Below are positions 34,129 through 41,861 of a DNA stretch of 64,000 nt, piece by piece. The notes beneath the pieces are model-generated. The model was not told where the DNA came from, did no database searches, and was given only the letters and a program-made list of their open reading frames with translations. The position numbers and the translations under genes are program-made. The stretch covers positions 1-64,000 of the forward strand of contig JAFAZF010000013.1 in NCBI GenBank assembly GCA_019239915.1. The letters run 5' to 3'. The DNA is from Sphingomonadaceae bacterium (GTDB lineage: Bacteria > Pseudomonadota > Alphaproteobacteria > Sphingomonadales > Sphingomonadaceae). Positions within the stretch are counted from its first letter, which is position 1. Each line of letters starts with the position of its first letter.

Positions 34129-34566
34129 TCAGGCGAGGGCGATCCCAGCGTCGGGGTCGGGGTCGGGATCGAGCATGGCGACGAGCCAGTGGTCGCAATC
34201 GGTCCAGGCGAGGCTCTTGCGCGCGCCGAGGTCGAGCAGTTGCGCGCCGCCGGCAAACCCGTCGAGCCGCGGCTTCGAGCAGGTCAGCGCCCAGGTGAAG
34301 CCCCAGCGGCCCTGGAGGTGGAAGGCCTCGGCGCAGGCAAGCGCGAACGCGATAACGTGCTCGGGCTCGCCATGCCCGTCCGAGCTGATCCAGAGCATGC
34401 CCGGGCCGGCGTCCGGGTCGGGTTCGACGGCGAAGCCGGGTTCGGAATACTTGTCCTCGTCGAGCGCGGCGGTCTGCTCCTCGTAGATGGCGAGTGCGCG
34501 GGTGACGTTATCGGCCGTGCCGACATCGAACATGCAGGAGAACTGGGTGAAGTAGGCGGCCATCAT
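34129..34566 (-). CDS. hypothetical protein of the accessory block
   Basis: 145 residues (ATG 34566, or the adjacent ATG 34563). The sequence starts MMAAYFTQFSCMFDVGTADN and includes GMLWISSDGHGEPEHVIAFA, FHLQGRWGFTWALTCSKPRL and DCDHWLVAMLDPDPDPD. No catalytic motif is obvious; I do not recognise the family with confidence, but gene position is typical of element-encoded accessory proteins. The very regular DPDPDPD tail is low complexity. Confidence 0.7.
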   Translation of the reverse strand: MMAAYFTQFSCMFDVGTADNVTRALAIYEEQTAALDEDKYSEPGFAVEPDPDAGPGMLWISSDGHGEPEHVIAFALACAEAFHLQGRWGFTWALTCSKPRLDGFAGGAQLLDLGARKSLAWTDCDHWLVAMLDPDPDPDAGIALA

Positions 34567-34597
34567 ATGGCTCCTGGATGGGTGCGAAAACGCGTGA

Positions 34598-34613
34598 GGC
34601 GGCCGGAGCCGCC
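34598..34613 (-). terminator. terminator-like hairpin after the ParB-like gene
   Basis: GGCGGC and GCCGCC (34598-34613) flank a CGGA loop; on the minus strand CTCACGCGTTTTCGC follows. It lies 14 bases downstream of the ParB-like stop at 34627. Confidence 0.4.
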
Positions 34614-34626
34614 CCGCGCAGGTCGG

Positions 34627-36717
34627 CTACTCGGCCGCGATCGCGAACGGCTCCGGATCGGGTTCGGCCGGCTCATCGTCGCTGGTCGGGTCCTCGTCGT
34701 CGGCGAGGAAGGCGGGCAGCGCCTCGGGCTCGCCGGCCGGGTCGGCCGCGCCCGCCTCGGCACCCGCGACCTTGAGCGGCTCGGGCACCCAGCCCGTGTC
34801 GGCGAGTAGCCGCTCCGCCTCTTTGGCCATTTCGGGCTTCTTGAGGTGGTCGATGAGCTGCGCCGCCATCTCGCCCTTGGTCTCGCGCACCGCTTCGAGG
34901 ATGCGGGCCTTGGGCACCCGGCCAAGATAGTTCTCGGCGGTCGGCCGCCAGCCCGCCTCGGCCATGTCGAGCCCGACATGCCGCGCGAGCACCTCGCCGT
35001 GCGCCAGCGCGCCGGGGGAGCGACGGTTGAACGGCTCGCGGGTGACGTTGACGGTCGCTGACGCGGCGTGGGCGAACAGCAGCTGGCGCTCGTCCGGCCC
35101 GAGCGCGACCAGCGCGGGCCAGAGGTCGCCCGAGCGCTTGGGCAGGCGTTGCGCCCAGAAGGCGTGCCGCGCTTCGATCGCCTGCGCCGAGGCGGAGTCC
35201 TTCAGACCGGGCGCCTGGACCGAGAATCCGGACGGCCGCGCGCTCAGCTCCAGGCAGCTGTCGTGCCCGAAGCTGTAGAACACGGGCAGGCAGAGCGCGT
35301 GCAGCACGGCCAGGCGCGCTGCGTCGGGATCGCGGCCGACAGCGTCGCGGAGCGCCACGGTCTTGGCTGCGGTCAGCTCGGTGACGAGCTTCTCGGACAG
35401 GGGCTTGAGCGCGCCGTCGTCTTCGCCCTCGTCTGGCTCGGTCTGCCCGCCGACGGTGATCACCGCCGGCGCGCGCGGCGCGGGCTCGCCCGACGGCTGC
35501 GCCTGCTCGCCCTCCGGCGTGATCGGCGCCTCGTCCAGCGGCCGCACGAACCCCCGCTCGACCCGCAACCGGCCCTGGTGGTCGACCGTGACGAACGCGC
35601 CGCCGAGCGCGACCTCGGCGGGGTCATAGAAAACCGGCGGGTTGTTGAAGGCGTCGATCGCCGCCTCCAGCGCCTCGGCTTGCGCGACCACCTCGTCGGA
35701 GACGTCCTCGTCGCGTTCATGCGCGGCGAAGAGGCACTCAAGCTCGTCGGTGCGGGCCTCGTGCGCGGCCTGCTCCTCGTCCGAGATCTCAGGCCGCCGG
35801 CCGTAGAACCGGCGCAGCCCCGACGCGTGGCCGTAGGTGAAGTCGAGCGCGGCTTCGACCCACTTCCAGCCCTCAGCCCCGACCATCTCGGCCTCGCGGG
35901 CCAGTCGCTCGGAGACGAGCCGGTCGAGCAGCGCCACGTCGTCGAGCCAGCCGCCGCGGTCCTCGCTGAACAGGTCGCGCGAGACACGCCCGCCCGCCGC
36001 CTCGTAGGCTTCGACGCCGACGAACACAGCGCGTCGGTCGCTCGTCGCGACCGAGCTTTCGGTCAAGAGGCGCCGAATGTAGTAGCCGTCCTTTTGGTAG
36101 GTGTCGCGGACCTGCTGCCAGACCTGCGCCTGCCGCGCCTGGTCGGGGCTGACCGTGAACGCCATCAGCTGCTCCAGCGTCATCGCGTCGTCGGCATAGG
36201 CGTCGAGCAACGCGGGCGCGACCGAGGCGAGCTTGAGCCGCTGGCGAACGACGGTCGGGCTCACGAAGAAGCGCGCGGCCACGTCGTCGATGCCCTGGCC
36301 GGCGTCGACCAGCGCCTTGAACGCGCGGAACTGGTCGAGTGGATGCAGGTCCTCGCGGTGGGTGTTCTCTGCGAGGCTGTCCTCCTCGGCCGAGATCTCT
36401 GAGGCCGCCTCGCGGACGTTGCAAGGGACCGGCGCCGTCTTCGCAAGGCGCTTGGATTTCACGAGCAGCTCGAGCGCGCGGTAGCGCCGCCCGCCGGCGG
36501 GGACCTCGAACGTGCCGGTCTCCTGGCCCTCGGCGTCCAGTACGGGCCGGACGTTAAGGTTCTGCAACAAGCCGCGACGGGCGATGCTCTCGGCGAGGTC
36601 CTCGACCGAGACGTTCGCCTTCACGCGGCGGACGTTCGCCTGGGACAGCACCAGCTTATTGAACGGGATGTCGCGCGTGTTGCTGAGCTGCGCGATCTTC
36701 TGAACGGCGGTCGCCAT
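34627..36717 (-). CDS. ParB/RepB/Spo0J-like nuclease-domain protein
   Basis: 696 residues. The N-terminal ParB-like domain is clear: SVEDLAESIARRGLLQNLNV, FEVPAGGRRYRALELLVKS, SLAENTHREDLHPLDQFRAF and the helix-turn-helix VAARFFVSPTVVRQRLKLAS. The long C-terminus (residues 250-696) is helical and acidic and has no known domain. These large ParB-like proteins are standard accessory genes of Trb-type elements; they may bind CTP or DNA, and some are nucleases. They are too long to be simple centromere-binding proteins. Starts at ATG 36715-36717 after the shared structured leader. Confidence 0.9.
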   Translation of the reverse strand: MATAVQKIAQLSNTRDIPFNKLVLSQANVRRVKANVSVEDLAESIARRGLLQNLNVRPVLDAEGQETGTFEVPAGGRRYRALELLVKSKRLAKTAPVPCNVREAASEISAEEDSLAENTHREDLHPLDQFRAFKALVDAGQGIDDVAARFFVSPTVVRQRLKLASVAPALLDAYADDAMTLEQLMAFTVSPDQARQAQVWQQVRDTYQKDGYYIRRLLTESSVATSDRRAVFVGVEAYEAAGGRVSRDLFSEDRGGWLDDVALLDRLVSERLAREAEMVGAEGWKWVEAALDFTYGHASGLRRFYGRRPEISDEEQAAHEARTDELECLFAAHERDEDVSDEVVAQAEALEAAIDAFNNPPVFYDPAEVALGGAFVTVDHQGRLRVERGFVRPLDEAPITPEGEQAQPSGEPAPRAPAVITVGGQTEPDEGEDDGALKPLSEKLVTELTAAKTVALRDAVGRDPDAARLAVLHALCLPVFYSFGHDSCLELSARPSGFSVQAPGLKDSASAQAIEARHAFWAQRLPKRSGDLWPALVALGPDERQLLFAHAASATVNVTREPFNRRSPGALAHGEVLARHVGLDMAEAGWRPTAENYLGRVPKARILEAVRETKGEMAAQLIDHLKKPEMAKEAERLLADTGWVPEPLKVAGAEAGAADPAGEPEALPAFLADDEDPTSDDEPAEPDPEPFAIAAE

Positions 36718-36803
36718 GTCGGGATACTCCGAGACGGGCGGCCGGGAGCCTCTCTCCCGACCTCCTACCCGTCATCTCGACCGGCGCAGCCCTCTCCCTC
36801 TCC
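36718..36803 (-). promoter_or_regulatory. structured 5' leader of the ParB-like gene
   Basis: On the minus strand this leader can form an outer stem GACGGG with CCCGTC and an inner stem GGGAG-AGAGG-CTCCC, ending at a GGAG ribosome site 10 bases before the ATG. It is about 80 percent identical to the leader of the ArdC gene (39118-39207), including the distal GGAGAGGGAGAGGGCTGCG block, although the genes are unrelated. This suggests a shared cis-regulatory RNA or protein-binding site. Confidence 0.55.
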
Positions 36804-36878
36804 GTTCCCGCCTGTGCCGGAGGACGGCGAACGCGCAGAGCCGCCGACCCTGATCGGCGGCGTCACGGAACAGCCGGT

Positions 36879-37745
36879 CTACACACCGCACAGGCCCTCG
36901 CATTCGTTCGGCCAGAGGTCGAGCTGGCCGGCGTCGGCGGCAGTCGCGAGATCGGCCTCGTCCAGCGGCACGGCGGGGCGGTGCAGGAACACCTCGCCCC
37001 GCACGCCGCGGATTCCGGTGCGGATTGCCCGGTCGACCTCGATCGCTTCCAACCAGGCGACGGGGTCGTTGTCGCGCAGCCAGCGCCAGGCGTCGTCATC
37101 GTGGAACGGGCAGCCGGCGCAGCTCGACTTCGGCGGAACGGGGTAGTCGTGCCGTTCGAGCCAGCGCAAACAGCCGGTGCGCCACATGCGCTCTTCGATC
37201 AGCGGCCAGCGGTTTACCTGCCACGTCTCGAAGCTCGGCTTCATTCGGACAATCTCGTCGAACGAGATGCCGATCCACTGCTCGACGATCAGCGCCGGAG
37301 GCGAGCGCCGCCGGGTGAGCCCGGCGAGCGCGCGGACCTTCCGGCGGATCGGCACGAGCTTGTAGTCTTTGGTGCACTGGCGCCGGATCATGCCGATCTC
37401 GACGCGTATGCCGCGGACGGTGCGGGTGAACGCCGGGATCGAGGCCCAGCGCTCGCCCGAGCCGGCGCGATGCAGGTCGGCGCGAATGTCGCCCGCCGTG
37501 ACGACATGGACCGGGAACGGGAGCACGTTCGGCGAGCGCAACCAGGCGAGGTGCTCGTAGACTGCGGCGGGCTCCCAGCCGGTGTCGGCGAACACGGCGC
37601 AATCGGGCATGGGCCCGATCTCGCCGTGCGCCGCCATCAGGGCCAGCGTGGTCGACTGCACGCCCGCGCCGAGGCTGAGCACGCGCAGCTGGATGGTGTC
37701 CAGGTCGTGGACGGGCAGGCCGAGCGGCGAAACGAAGGCGGTCAT
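36879..37745 (-). CDS. PAPS-reductase/adenine nucleotide alpha hydrolase-like protein
   Basis: 288 residues. The PP-loop RVLSLGAGVQSTTLALMAAH is at residues 23-42, followed by VFADTGWEPAAVYEHLAWLR as in PAPS reductase and DndC-like ATP pyrophosphatases. Cysteines in MIRRQCTKDYKLVPIRRKVR and SSCAGCPFHDDDAWRWLRDN suggest a metal or Fe-S site. Substrate is unknown; relatives act in sulfate assimilation, tRNA thiolation or DNA phosphorothioation. Start ATG 37743-37745 overlaps the preceding gene stop; the operon is ArdC, 133-residue protein, then this gene. Confidence 0.83.
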   Translation of the reverse strand: MTAFVSPLGLPVHDLDTIQLRVLSLGAGVQSTTLALMAAHGEIGPMPDCAVFADTGWEPAAVYEHLAWLRSPNVLPFPVHVVTAGDIRADLHRAGSGERWASIPAFTRTVRGIRVEIGMIRRQCTKDYKLVPIRRKVRALAGLTRRRSPPALIVEQWIGISFDEIVRMKPSFETWQVNRWPLIEERMWRTGCLRWLERHDYPVPPKSSCAGCPFHDDDAWRWLRDNDPVAWLEAIEVDRAIRTGIRGVRGEVFLHRPAVPLDEADLATAADAGQLDLWPNECEGLCGV

Positions 37746-38143
37746 GGCGCCGCCCTCCGCCTCACGGCGCGCTCGGCGACGCGCCAGGCCTCGGCGTCCC
37801 AGCCGCCCATGGTCGCGGCCCAGTCGAGCAGGCCGGCGAGCGCCTCGTGCAGCCGATCCGCCTCGCCATGCTCGGAATAGGCGTGCGGGACCGGCAGCGC
37901 GGACGTAGCTTGCGCCCACAGGTCGACGTCGTCACCCTCGGCGAGTCGCTCGACGAAGGTCGGCCCGCAATCGTCGATCGAGCGCCAGCCGTCGCGGCCG
38001 TTGGCCTCCTCGACCGCGCGTTCACAGGCTTCGACAATCGAGCGCGCCTCGACCACGAGGGTGATGGCGTACCACGTCGGATAGCCGACCTGGACGGTGA
38101 AGGGCCGCGCAGGCGCGGCCTCGGGTGCAGGTAGCGCCTCCAT
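37742..38143 (-). CDS. hypothetical protein (133 aa) in the ardC operon
   Basis: 133 residues from ATG 38141-38143 (a GTG one codon earlier is in frame). YPTWYAITLVVEARSIVEAC and AVEEANGRDGWRSIDDCGPT indicate a small mixed alpha/beta protein. No family recognised. Its start overlaps the ArdC stop (TGATG) and its stop overlaps the PAPS-reductase-like start, so all three are translationally coupled and probably act together. Confidence 0.7.
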   Translation of the reverse strand: MEALPAPEAAPARPFTVQVGYPTWYAITLVVEARSIVEACERAVEEANGRDGWRSIDDCGPTFVERLAEGDDVDLWAQATSALPVPHAYSEHGEADRLHEALAGLLDWAATMGGWDAEAWRVAERAVRRRAAP

Positions 38144-39117
38144 CACGCCGCCTCCTGCACGAAGTCGGCATCGTTGTCGGCGACCGCGACGGTCGCTGGC
38201 TCAGTCGATGGCCGGAAGGCAAGGAGGAAGTCCGCCGCTTTCGATGCGGCGCTGGCGGCGCGAATGATGGCCCGGTTGTCCTCGCGCAGGACCTCGAGCC
38301 AGGTTCCGATATAGTCGGCGTGGCGGACGGTGGGCGTGATGCCGAGCGTCGCGCAGCAGAAGGCGGCGCACATTTCCGCGACCAGTTCCTCGCGGGCGTA
38401 TTTCGCGGAGCCGAAGCCGCCGGTGAGGTCGCGCGCCAAGCGCTGCGCCGCTCCCGACCAGTGACCGAGTTCGTGCAGCGCCGTCCGGTACCAGTCGATC
38501 AGCTGGAAGTAGGCTTCGGGCCGCGGGACCTGGATGTAGTCGGAGCCGACGGCGTAATAGGCCTTGTCGCCGCCGAGCCGGAGATCGGCGCCGCTCGCGC
38601 GGATCAAGGCCTCGACTTCCGGCAGGATCAGCCCTTCGAGCAACGGCGGCGGCGCGGTCGCGAGATCCTCAGGCAGGTTCTCGCATTGCTCGGTCGAGAA
38701 GACGGTGAAGCGCTTGAGGAACGGGATCGCCTGAGCGTCCTCGCCGGTCTCCCGGGCGCGCCGTTTCTCGTCGTCGGGCACGAAGCGGTCGGCATAGACG
38801 ACGGTCACGCCGCGCTCGCCCTTGCGGATGGCGCCGCCGAGCGACAACGCCTGGCGGAAGGTGAGCCAGCTCTGGCGAGAATAGCCGCGGGCGACGACGG
38901 CGCCCCAGAGAATCAGGATGTTGATCCCCGAGTAGGCGCGCCCGGTAGCGGCGTTGCGCGGCATGGCGAGCGGGGCTGAGACCGCGGACGATCCCCAGGG
39001 CTGAACCCAGGGCAGCCGGCCGGCTTCGAGCTCGGCGATGATCTTTGAGGTGATCTCGTCGTAGAGATTGGCCCGATCGGCGCTGGCGCCGAGCGGGCGT
39101 GAAGAGGAGCGAGGCAT
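38143..39117 (-). CDS. ArdC-like antirestriction protein (zincin-like metallopeptidase)
   Basis: 324 residues. The N-terminal ssDNA-binding domain (YDEITSKIIAELEAGRLPWV, NAATGRAYSGINILILWGAV, SWLTFRQALSLGGAIRKGER) is followed by a zinc-peptidase domain with YRTALHELGHWSGAAQRLAR (HExxH, about residue 225) and YAREELVAEMCAAFCC, whose glutamate completes the site. ArdC proteins travel with or protect incoming single-stranded DNA from restriction. Start ATG 39115-39117 matches the leader position used by the ParB-like gene; a longer frame to 39150 would run into that leader. Confidence 0.92.
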   Translation of the reverse strand: MPRSSSRPLGASADRANLYDEITSKIIAELEAGRLPWVQPWGSSAVSAPLAMPRNAATGRAYSGINILILWGAVVARGYSRQSWLTFRQALSLGGAIRKGERGVTVVYADRFVPDDEKRRARETGEDAQAIPFLKRFTVFSTEQCENLPEDLATAPPPLLEGLILPEVEALIRASGADLRLGGDKAYYAVGSDYIQVPRPEAYFQLIDWYRTALHELGHWSGAAQRLARDLTGGFGSAKYAREELVAEMCAAFCCATLGITPTVRHADYIGTWLEVLREDNRAIIRAASAASKAADFLLAFRPSTEPATVAVADNDADFVQEAA

Positions 39118-39207
39118 CGCGGGTCTCCGCGACGGGCGCCTGGGAGCCACTCTCCCGGACCTTCACCCGTCACGGCGACAGCCGCAGCCCTCTCCCTCTC
39201 AGCGGGG
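39118..39207 (-). promoter_or_regulatory. structured 5' leader of the ardC gene
   Basis: Same architecture as at 36718-36803: distal GAGAGGGAGAGGGCTGCGGC, outer stem GACGGG with CCCGTC, inner GGGAG-AGTGG-CTCCC, and a GGAGAC ribosome site just before the start. Differences between the two leaders lie largely in loops and spacers. Confidence 0.55.
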
Positions 39208-39474
39208 CGTTGCGGGGCGCGGCCCCGCAGAAGGGGTCGGCCGAGACGACAGGCTCGGCCCCAGGGGAAGGCTTTCCCCCTCCCGCGTTCACGGCCGTCG
39301 CGGAAGGGCCCAGGCTGTAGGTGGGCTTTCTTCCCTCCATTCTGTCGATTGCGCTCCGCGAGCGACGCGGAGCGTCGGCCAGCAAACCGGATTAGCGGAC
39401 GTGGGTCTCTCGCGCGCAAGGCCGATGTTCATGATCTGTTCTCATCAGGCGACAATTGTCGTAACTCAACGGGC
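39208..39474. other. non-coding gap with hairpins between ardC leader and zinc-ribbon gene
   Basis: Contains a perfect hairpin GCGGGGC-GCG-GCCCCGC (39212-39228) and a GC-rich tract (39240-39330) with further inverted repeats such as CTCGGCC/GGCCGAG. A plus-strand frame runs through the second half but its codons before 39475 look non-coding. This gap marks the change from the minus-strand accessory block to the plus/minus cargo island. Confidence 0.45.
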
Positions 39475-40044
39475 GTGGGTCACAACATCAGCCACCGCAA
39501 GCAGGAGGAAATCGAGCGTAGCCGACGCGTGGCCGAGCTGACGTCCTACCTCGTCCCGGGCTGGCGGATCGATGCCACCCACACTCGCATCGTTCCGGTC
39601 GAGACGGTCCTCGGCGCGCACCACCGGGGCCAACTCGTCCTCCTTCGATGTCGGCGGACGGATTGTCGGCGCCGCGTGGAGATCGACCTGAGATCAGCCG
39701 TCCAGGCGGGATTCGGCGATCGACCGATTGCCTGGCTCGTCCAGTCGCTGCGCTGCCAGCACTGGAACGGGTGCCAGCTCGAGGAGGCGAGCTGCACCTA
39801 TCCGAGGGGCGTGCCGCTGGTCGCCTATCTTCAACACGACGATGTGCTGGTCGCGATCACCTGCGCGCATTGCCGAACGCGCTGGTTGCTGCCGCCCCGA
39901 CGCATCATCGCCGGTCTCAAGGCCGCCGGGCGCGGCGACGGCGCGAGCGGCATTCTCGAAATGGGCACGAAGATCCGCGGCCCGTGCCGGCGCTGTCACC
40001 GCTCGGGCTTTGAGGCGGAGGTGATCTGGCCGAAGCGACCGTGA
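39475..40044 (+). CDS. hypothetical cysteine-rich (zinc-ribbon-like) protein
   Basis: 189 residues from GTG 39475; the frame is open back to 39349, so the start is uncertain and no strong ribosome site is seen. Four cysteine clusters suggest zinc binding: LLRCRRTDCRRRV, LRCQHWNGCQLEEASC, ITCAHCRTRW and GPCRRCHRSGF. Between them are short beta-prone segments. I do not recognise a family; a nucleic-acid-binding role is plausible. It converges on the HNH endonuclease gene. Confidence 0.6.
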   Translation: MGHNISHRKQEEIERSRRVAELTSYLVPGWRIDATHTRIVPVETVLGAHHRGQLVLLRCRRTDCRRRVEIDLRSAVQAGFGDRPIAWLVQSLRCQHWNGCQLEEASCTYPRGVPLVAYLQHDDVLVAITCAHCRTRWLLPPRRIIAGLKAAGRGDGASGILEMGTKIRGPCRRCHRSGFEAEVIWPKRP

Positions 40045-40080
40045 GAGGCTCCGGGCGTGGGCCGGGTTTGCCCGGTCAGA

Positions 40081-41058
40081 TCATGTCGGTGGGCTGTCGC
40101 CGCCGCTCATCCGCATCTCGTCGAAGCCGAACACCGCGGGGACGGTCTCGCCGCGCACCGGCTCGCGTCCGGTCAGATGTTCGACTTTCACACGCGGCCG
40201 GCCGTAGCGCGCGGCGTCTCGCGAGCCGGGATTGGGGAAGGCCGGCAACGTCAGCGGTCTCCCGTCGATGCACGCGTCCTGGATGATGGACGGCAGGAAC
40301 ACCTGCAGCACCTCGTTGCCGTAGGCCATAGTGAAGAAGGCGTAGGGCACGTTGTCGACGGAGGCGCGACGCCGCATCAGCATGAGCACGATCAGGTCGT
40401 TGCGCATCGGACCGGGAACGAAGGTGCGGAACACCGGGAATTCCGAGACAAAGTTGCGGCGGTGGTCTGGATCACGGATCCAGTCATACGTCTCGCGGAA
40501 GTTCGCGACCTCGACCTCCGGGATGAGCGTGAGCCCGATCTTGACAAGCCCCTTCAGCGCCGCGACCGGAGTGTAGGTGTCGCGATGGAGCTGGAAGCGG
40601 ATCTGCTTGGCCGCTTCGTCGATCTCGAAGAACGGCTCGTCCTCGTAGTGGCTGAGTTGGAACCCGCTTCCGTCGAACTCCACGCGCCAGCACTTGTCGG
40701 GACCGGGCTTCTTGATGGTTGGAACGCCGCTGCGGCCCTTGATGCGTCCGAGCGTTCGCATCGGCTTGGACCAGTTGCCGAGCTGGTTTTCGATACCTTC
40801 GCCGAACAGGTGGTTGCAGGCGTCGCATTCGTAGCGGCTGAACAGCCCGGTATTGCCAAACGCCGCCGGAAGCGCATGCGCCTCGTCCTTGAACGTGACA
40901 GCGGGCTCTTGAAGACGGCAGAAGCGGCAGCGGCGCGGATGCGCCCTGTCGCCGAGCATCAGCTTCTTGCCGGGCTCGAGGAAGATCGGGTCCGCGCCGG
41001 CGTAATGGGCATCGTAGAAGGCGCAGGCTTCAATGATGGCGGGGTCGAGGTCGGTCAT
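40081..41058 (-). CDS. HNH endonuclease domain protein
   Basis: 325 residues. The N-terminal zinc/HNH module is CRFCRLQEPAVTFKDEAHAL then PAAFGN and YECDACNHLFGEGIE (two CxxC pairs around the DEAHALP histidine), near residues 44-90. The remaining 230 residues form an unrecognised domain (VNRNFVSEFPVF-like and VPYAFFTMAYGNEVLQVFLP). HNH proteins of this layout cut DNA or RNA in defence and mobile elements. Start ATG 41056-41058; TTG two codons upstream is an alternative. It is divergent from the peptidase operon across a palindromic operator. Confidence 0.8.
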   Translation of the reverse strand: MTDLDPAIIEACAFYDAHYAGADPIFLEPGKKLMLGDRAHPRRCRFCRLQEPAVTFKDEAHALPAAFGNTGLFSRYECDACNHLFGEGIENQLGNWSKPMRTLGRIKGRSGVPTIKKPGPDKCWRVEFDGSGFQLSHYEDEPFFEIDEAAKQIRFQLHRDTYTPVAALKGLVKIGLTLIPEVEVANFRETYDWIRDPDHRRNFVSEFPVFRTFVPGPMRNDLIVLMLMRRRASVDNVPYAFFTMAYGNEVLQVFLPSIIQDACIDGRPLTLPAFPNPGSRDAARYGRPRVKVEHLTGREPVRGETVPAVFGFDEMRMSGGDSPPT

Positions 41059-41079
41059 CGACAAGATCTAGCACCTCAC

Positions 41080-41107
41080 TTGCATGTCGGCAAATCCGAC
41101 ATTATAG
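41080..41107 (+). promoter_or_regulatory. promoter with overlapping 19-bp palindromic operator
   Basis: ATGTCGG-CAAAT-CCGACAT (41084-41102) is a perfect 7-base inverted repeat. It lies between a TTGCAT -35-like element (41080-41085) and a TTATAG/CATTAT -10-like element ending near 41107, 28 bases before the first gene of the operon, in the 76-base gap shared with the divergent HNH gene. A dimeric repressor, most simply the XRE protein of this operon, is expected to bind and shut both promoters. Confidence 0.6.
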
Positions 41108-41134
41108 AAGGGTGAAGTTCTGGAAAGACACGCT

Positions 41135-41485
41135 ATGGCCGTCGCCGCCCTTGCCTCTCCCATCCCGCAGACCGCTCCGCCGGCCTTCCCGGCCGCCGCG
41201 GTCGAAACGGCTGTACGCGACGAGCTGATCGAAGCTGTGAAGGCGGAAGCGATGATTAAGGGGGTCGCCCTACCGGCGTCGGCGGCGGCAATCGGTGAGA
41301 CCGCCTTCCAGGTCGACTCGCTCGTCGCGGTGTCGATCCTCTGCACGGTCGAGCCGATCGTCGGCTTTGAACTACCCGACAGCGTGGTGAGGACGGGCGG
41401 CTATTCGTCGGTCGACGAGGCGCTGGCGCATTTGGTGCCGCGCATTCAGCTGCAATGGACGAAACGGAAAGGAGGCAAGCCATGA
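41135..41485 (+). CDS. acyl-carrier-protein-like small protein
   Basis: 116 residues. After a Pro/Ala-rich N-terminus of 25 residues comes a helical domain: RDELIEAVKAEAMIKGV, FQVDSLVAVSILCTVEPIVG and FELPDSVVRTGGYSSVDEAL. The D-S-L motif at the start of a helix, followed by an acidic IPD-like FELPD turn, matches the phosphopantetheine attachment site of acyl carrier proteins. This is a remote similarity seen by eye. First gene of the operon; its stop overlaps the XRE start (ATGA). Confidence 0.6.
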   Translation: MAVAALASPIPQTAPPAFPAAAVETAVRDELIEAVKAEAMIKGVALPASAAAIGETAFQVDSLVAVSILCTVEPIVGFELPDSVVRTGGYSSVDEALAHLVPRIQLQWTKRKGGKP

Positions 41486-41856
41486 CCCAAGCCGCCGTTC
41501 GTGAGGAAAGCGATGAACTGGAGCGGCGACGCCTCGGTGAGCGCCTGCGCGAGGCCCGCAAGTATCTCGGGCTCAAGCAGGAAGAAGTCGCCACCTACCT
41601 GAAGATCCCGCGCACCGCGCTGACCGACATCGAGAACGGCCAGCGGCGGGTCGAGGCGATCGAGCTCAGCCGGCTCGCCAGGCTCTATCGCCAGCCGGTC
41701 GGCTTCTTCACGGGAGAGGACGCGGACGCCGCGGCGCTGCCGGTCGACGTGGCCCACCTCGCCCGCCGCGTGGCCGCGCTCTCTCCGCAAGATCGCGATG
41801 AGCTCGGCCGGTTCGCGGACTATCTGCGCGCGCGCTCACGCGCTGGCCAGGGCTGA
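41482..41856 (+). CDS. XRE family regulator of the peptidase operon
   Basis: 124 residues. The helix-turn-helix occupies residues 15-70: LGERLREARKYLGLKQEEVA, YLKIPRTALTDIENGQRRVE and AIELSRLARLYRQPVGFFTG. The C-terminal ARRVAALSPQDRDELGRFAD is helical. The start has a strong GGAGG site (41470-41474). XRE genes next to ImmA/IrrE peptidase genes usually encode the repressor that the peptidase cleaves when a signal arrives; the pair here fits that model. Confidence 0.87.
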   Translation: MTQAAVREESDELERRRLGERLREARKYLGLKQEEVATYLKIPRTALTDIENGQRRVEAIELSRLARLYRQPVGFFTGEDADAAALPVDVAHLARRVAALSPQDRDELGRFADYLRARSRAGQG

Positions 41857-41861
41857 TCCGG

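Noticed and set aside
34129-34566. DUF3085 protein assignment
   Set aside because: The protein's length and position suggested it, but the sequence does not match the pattern I know for that family, so it is left as hypothetical.
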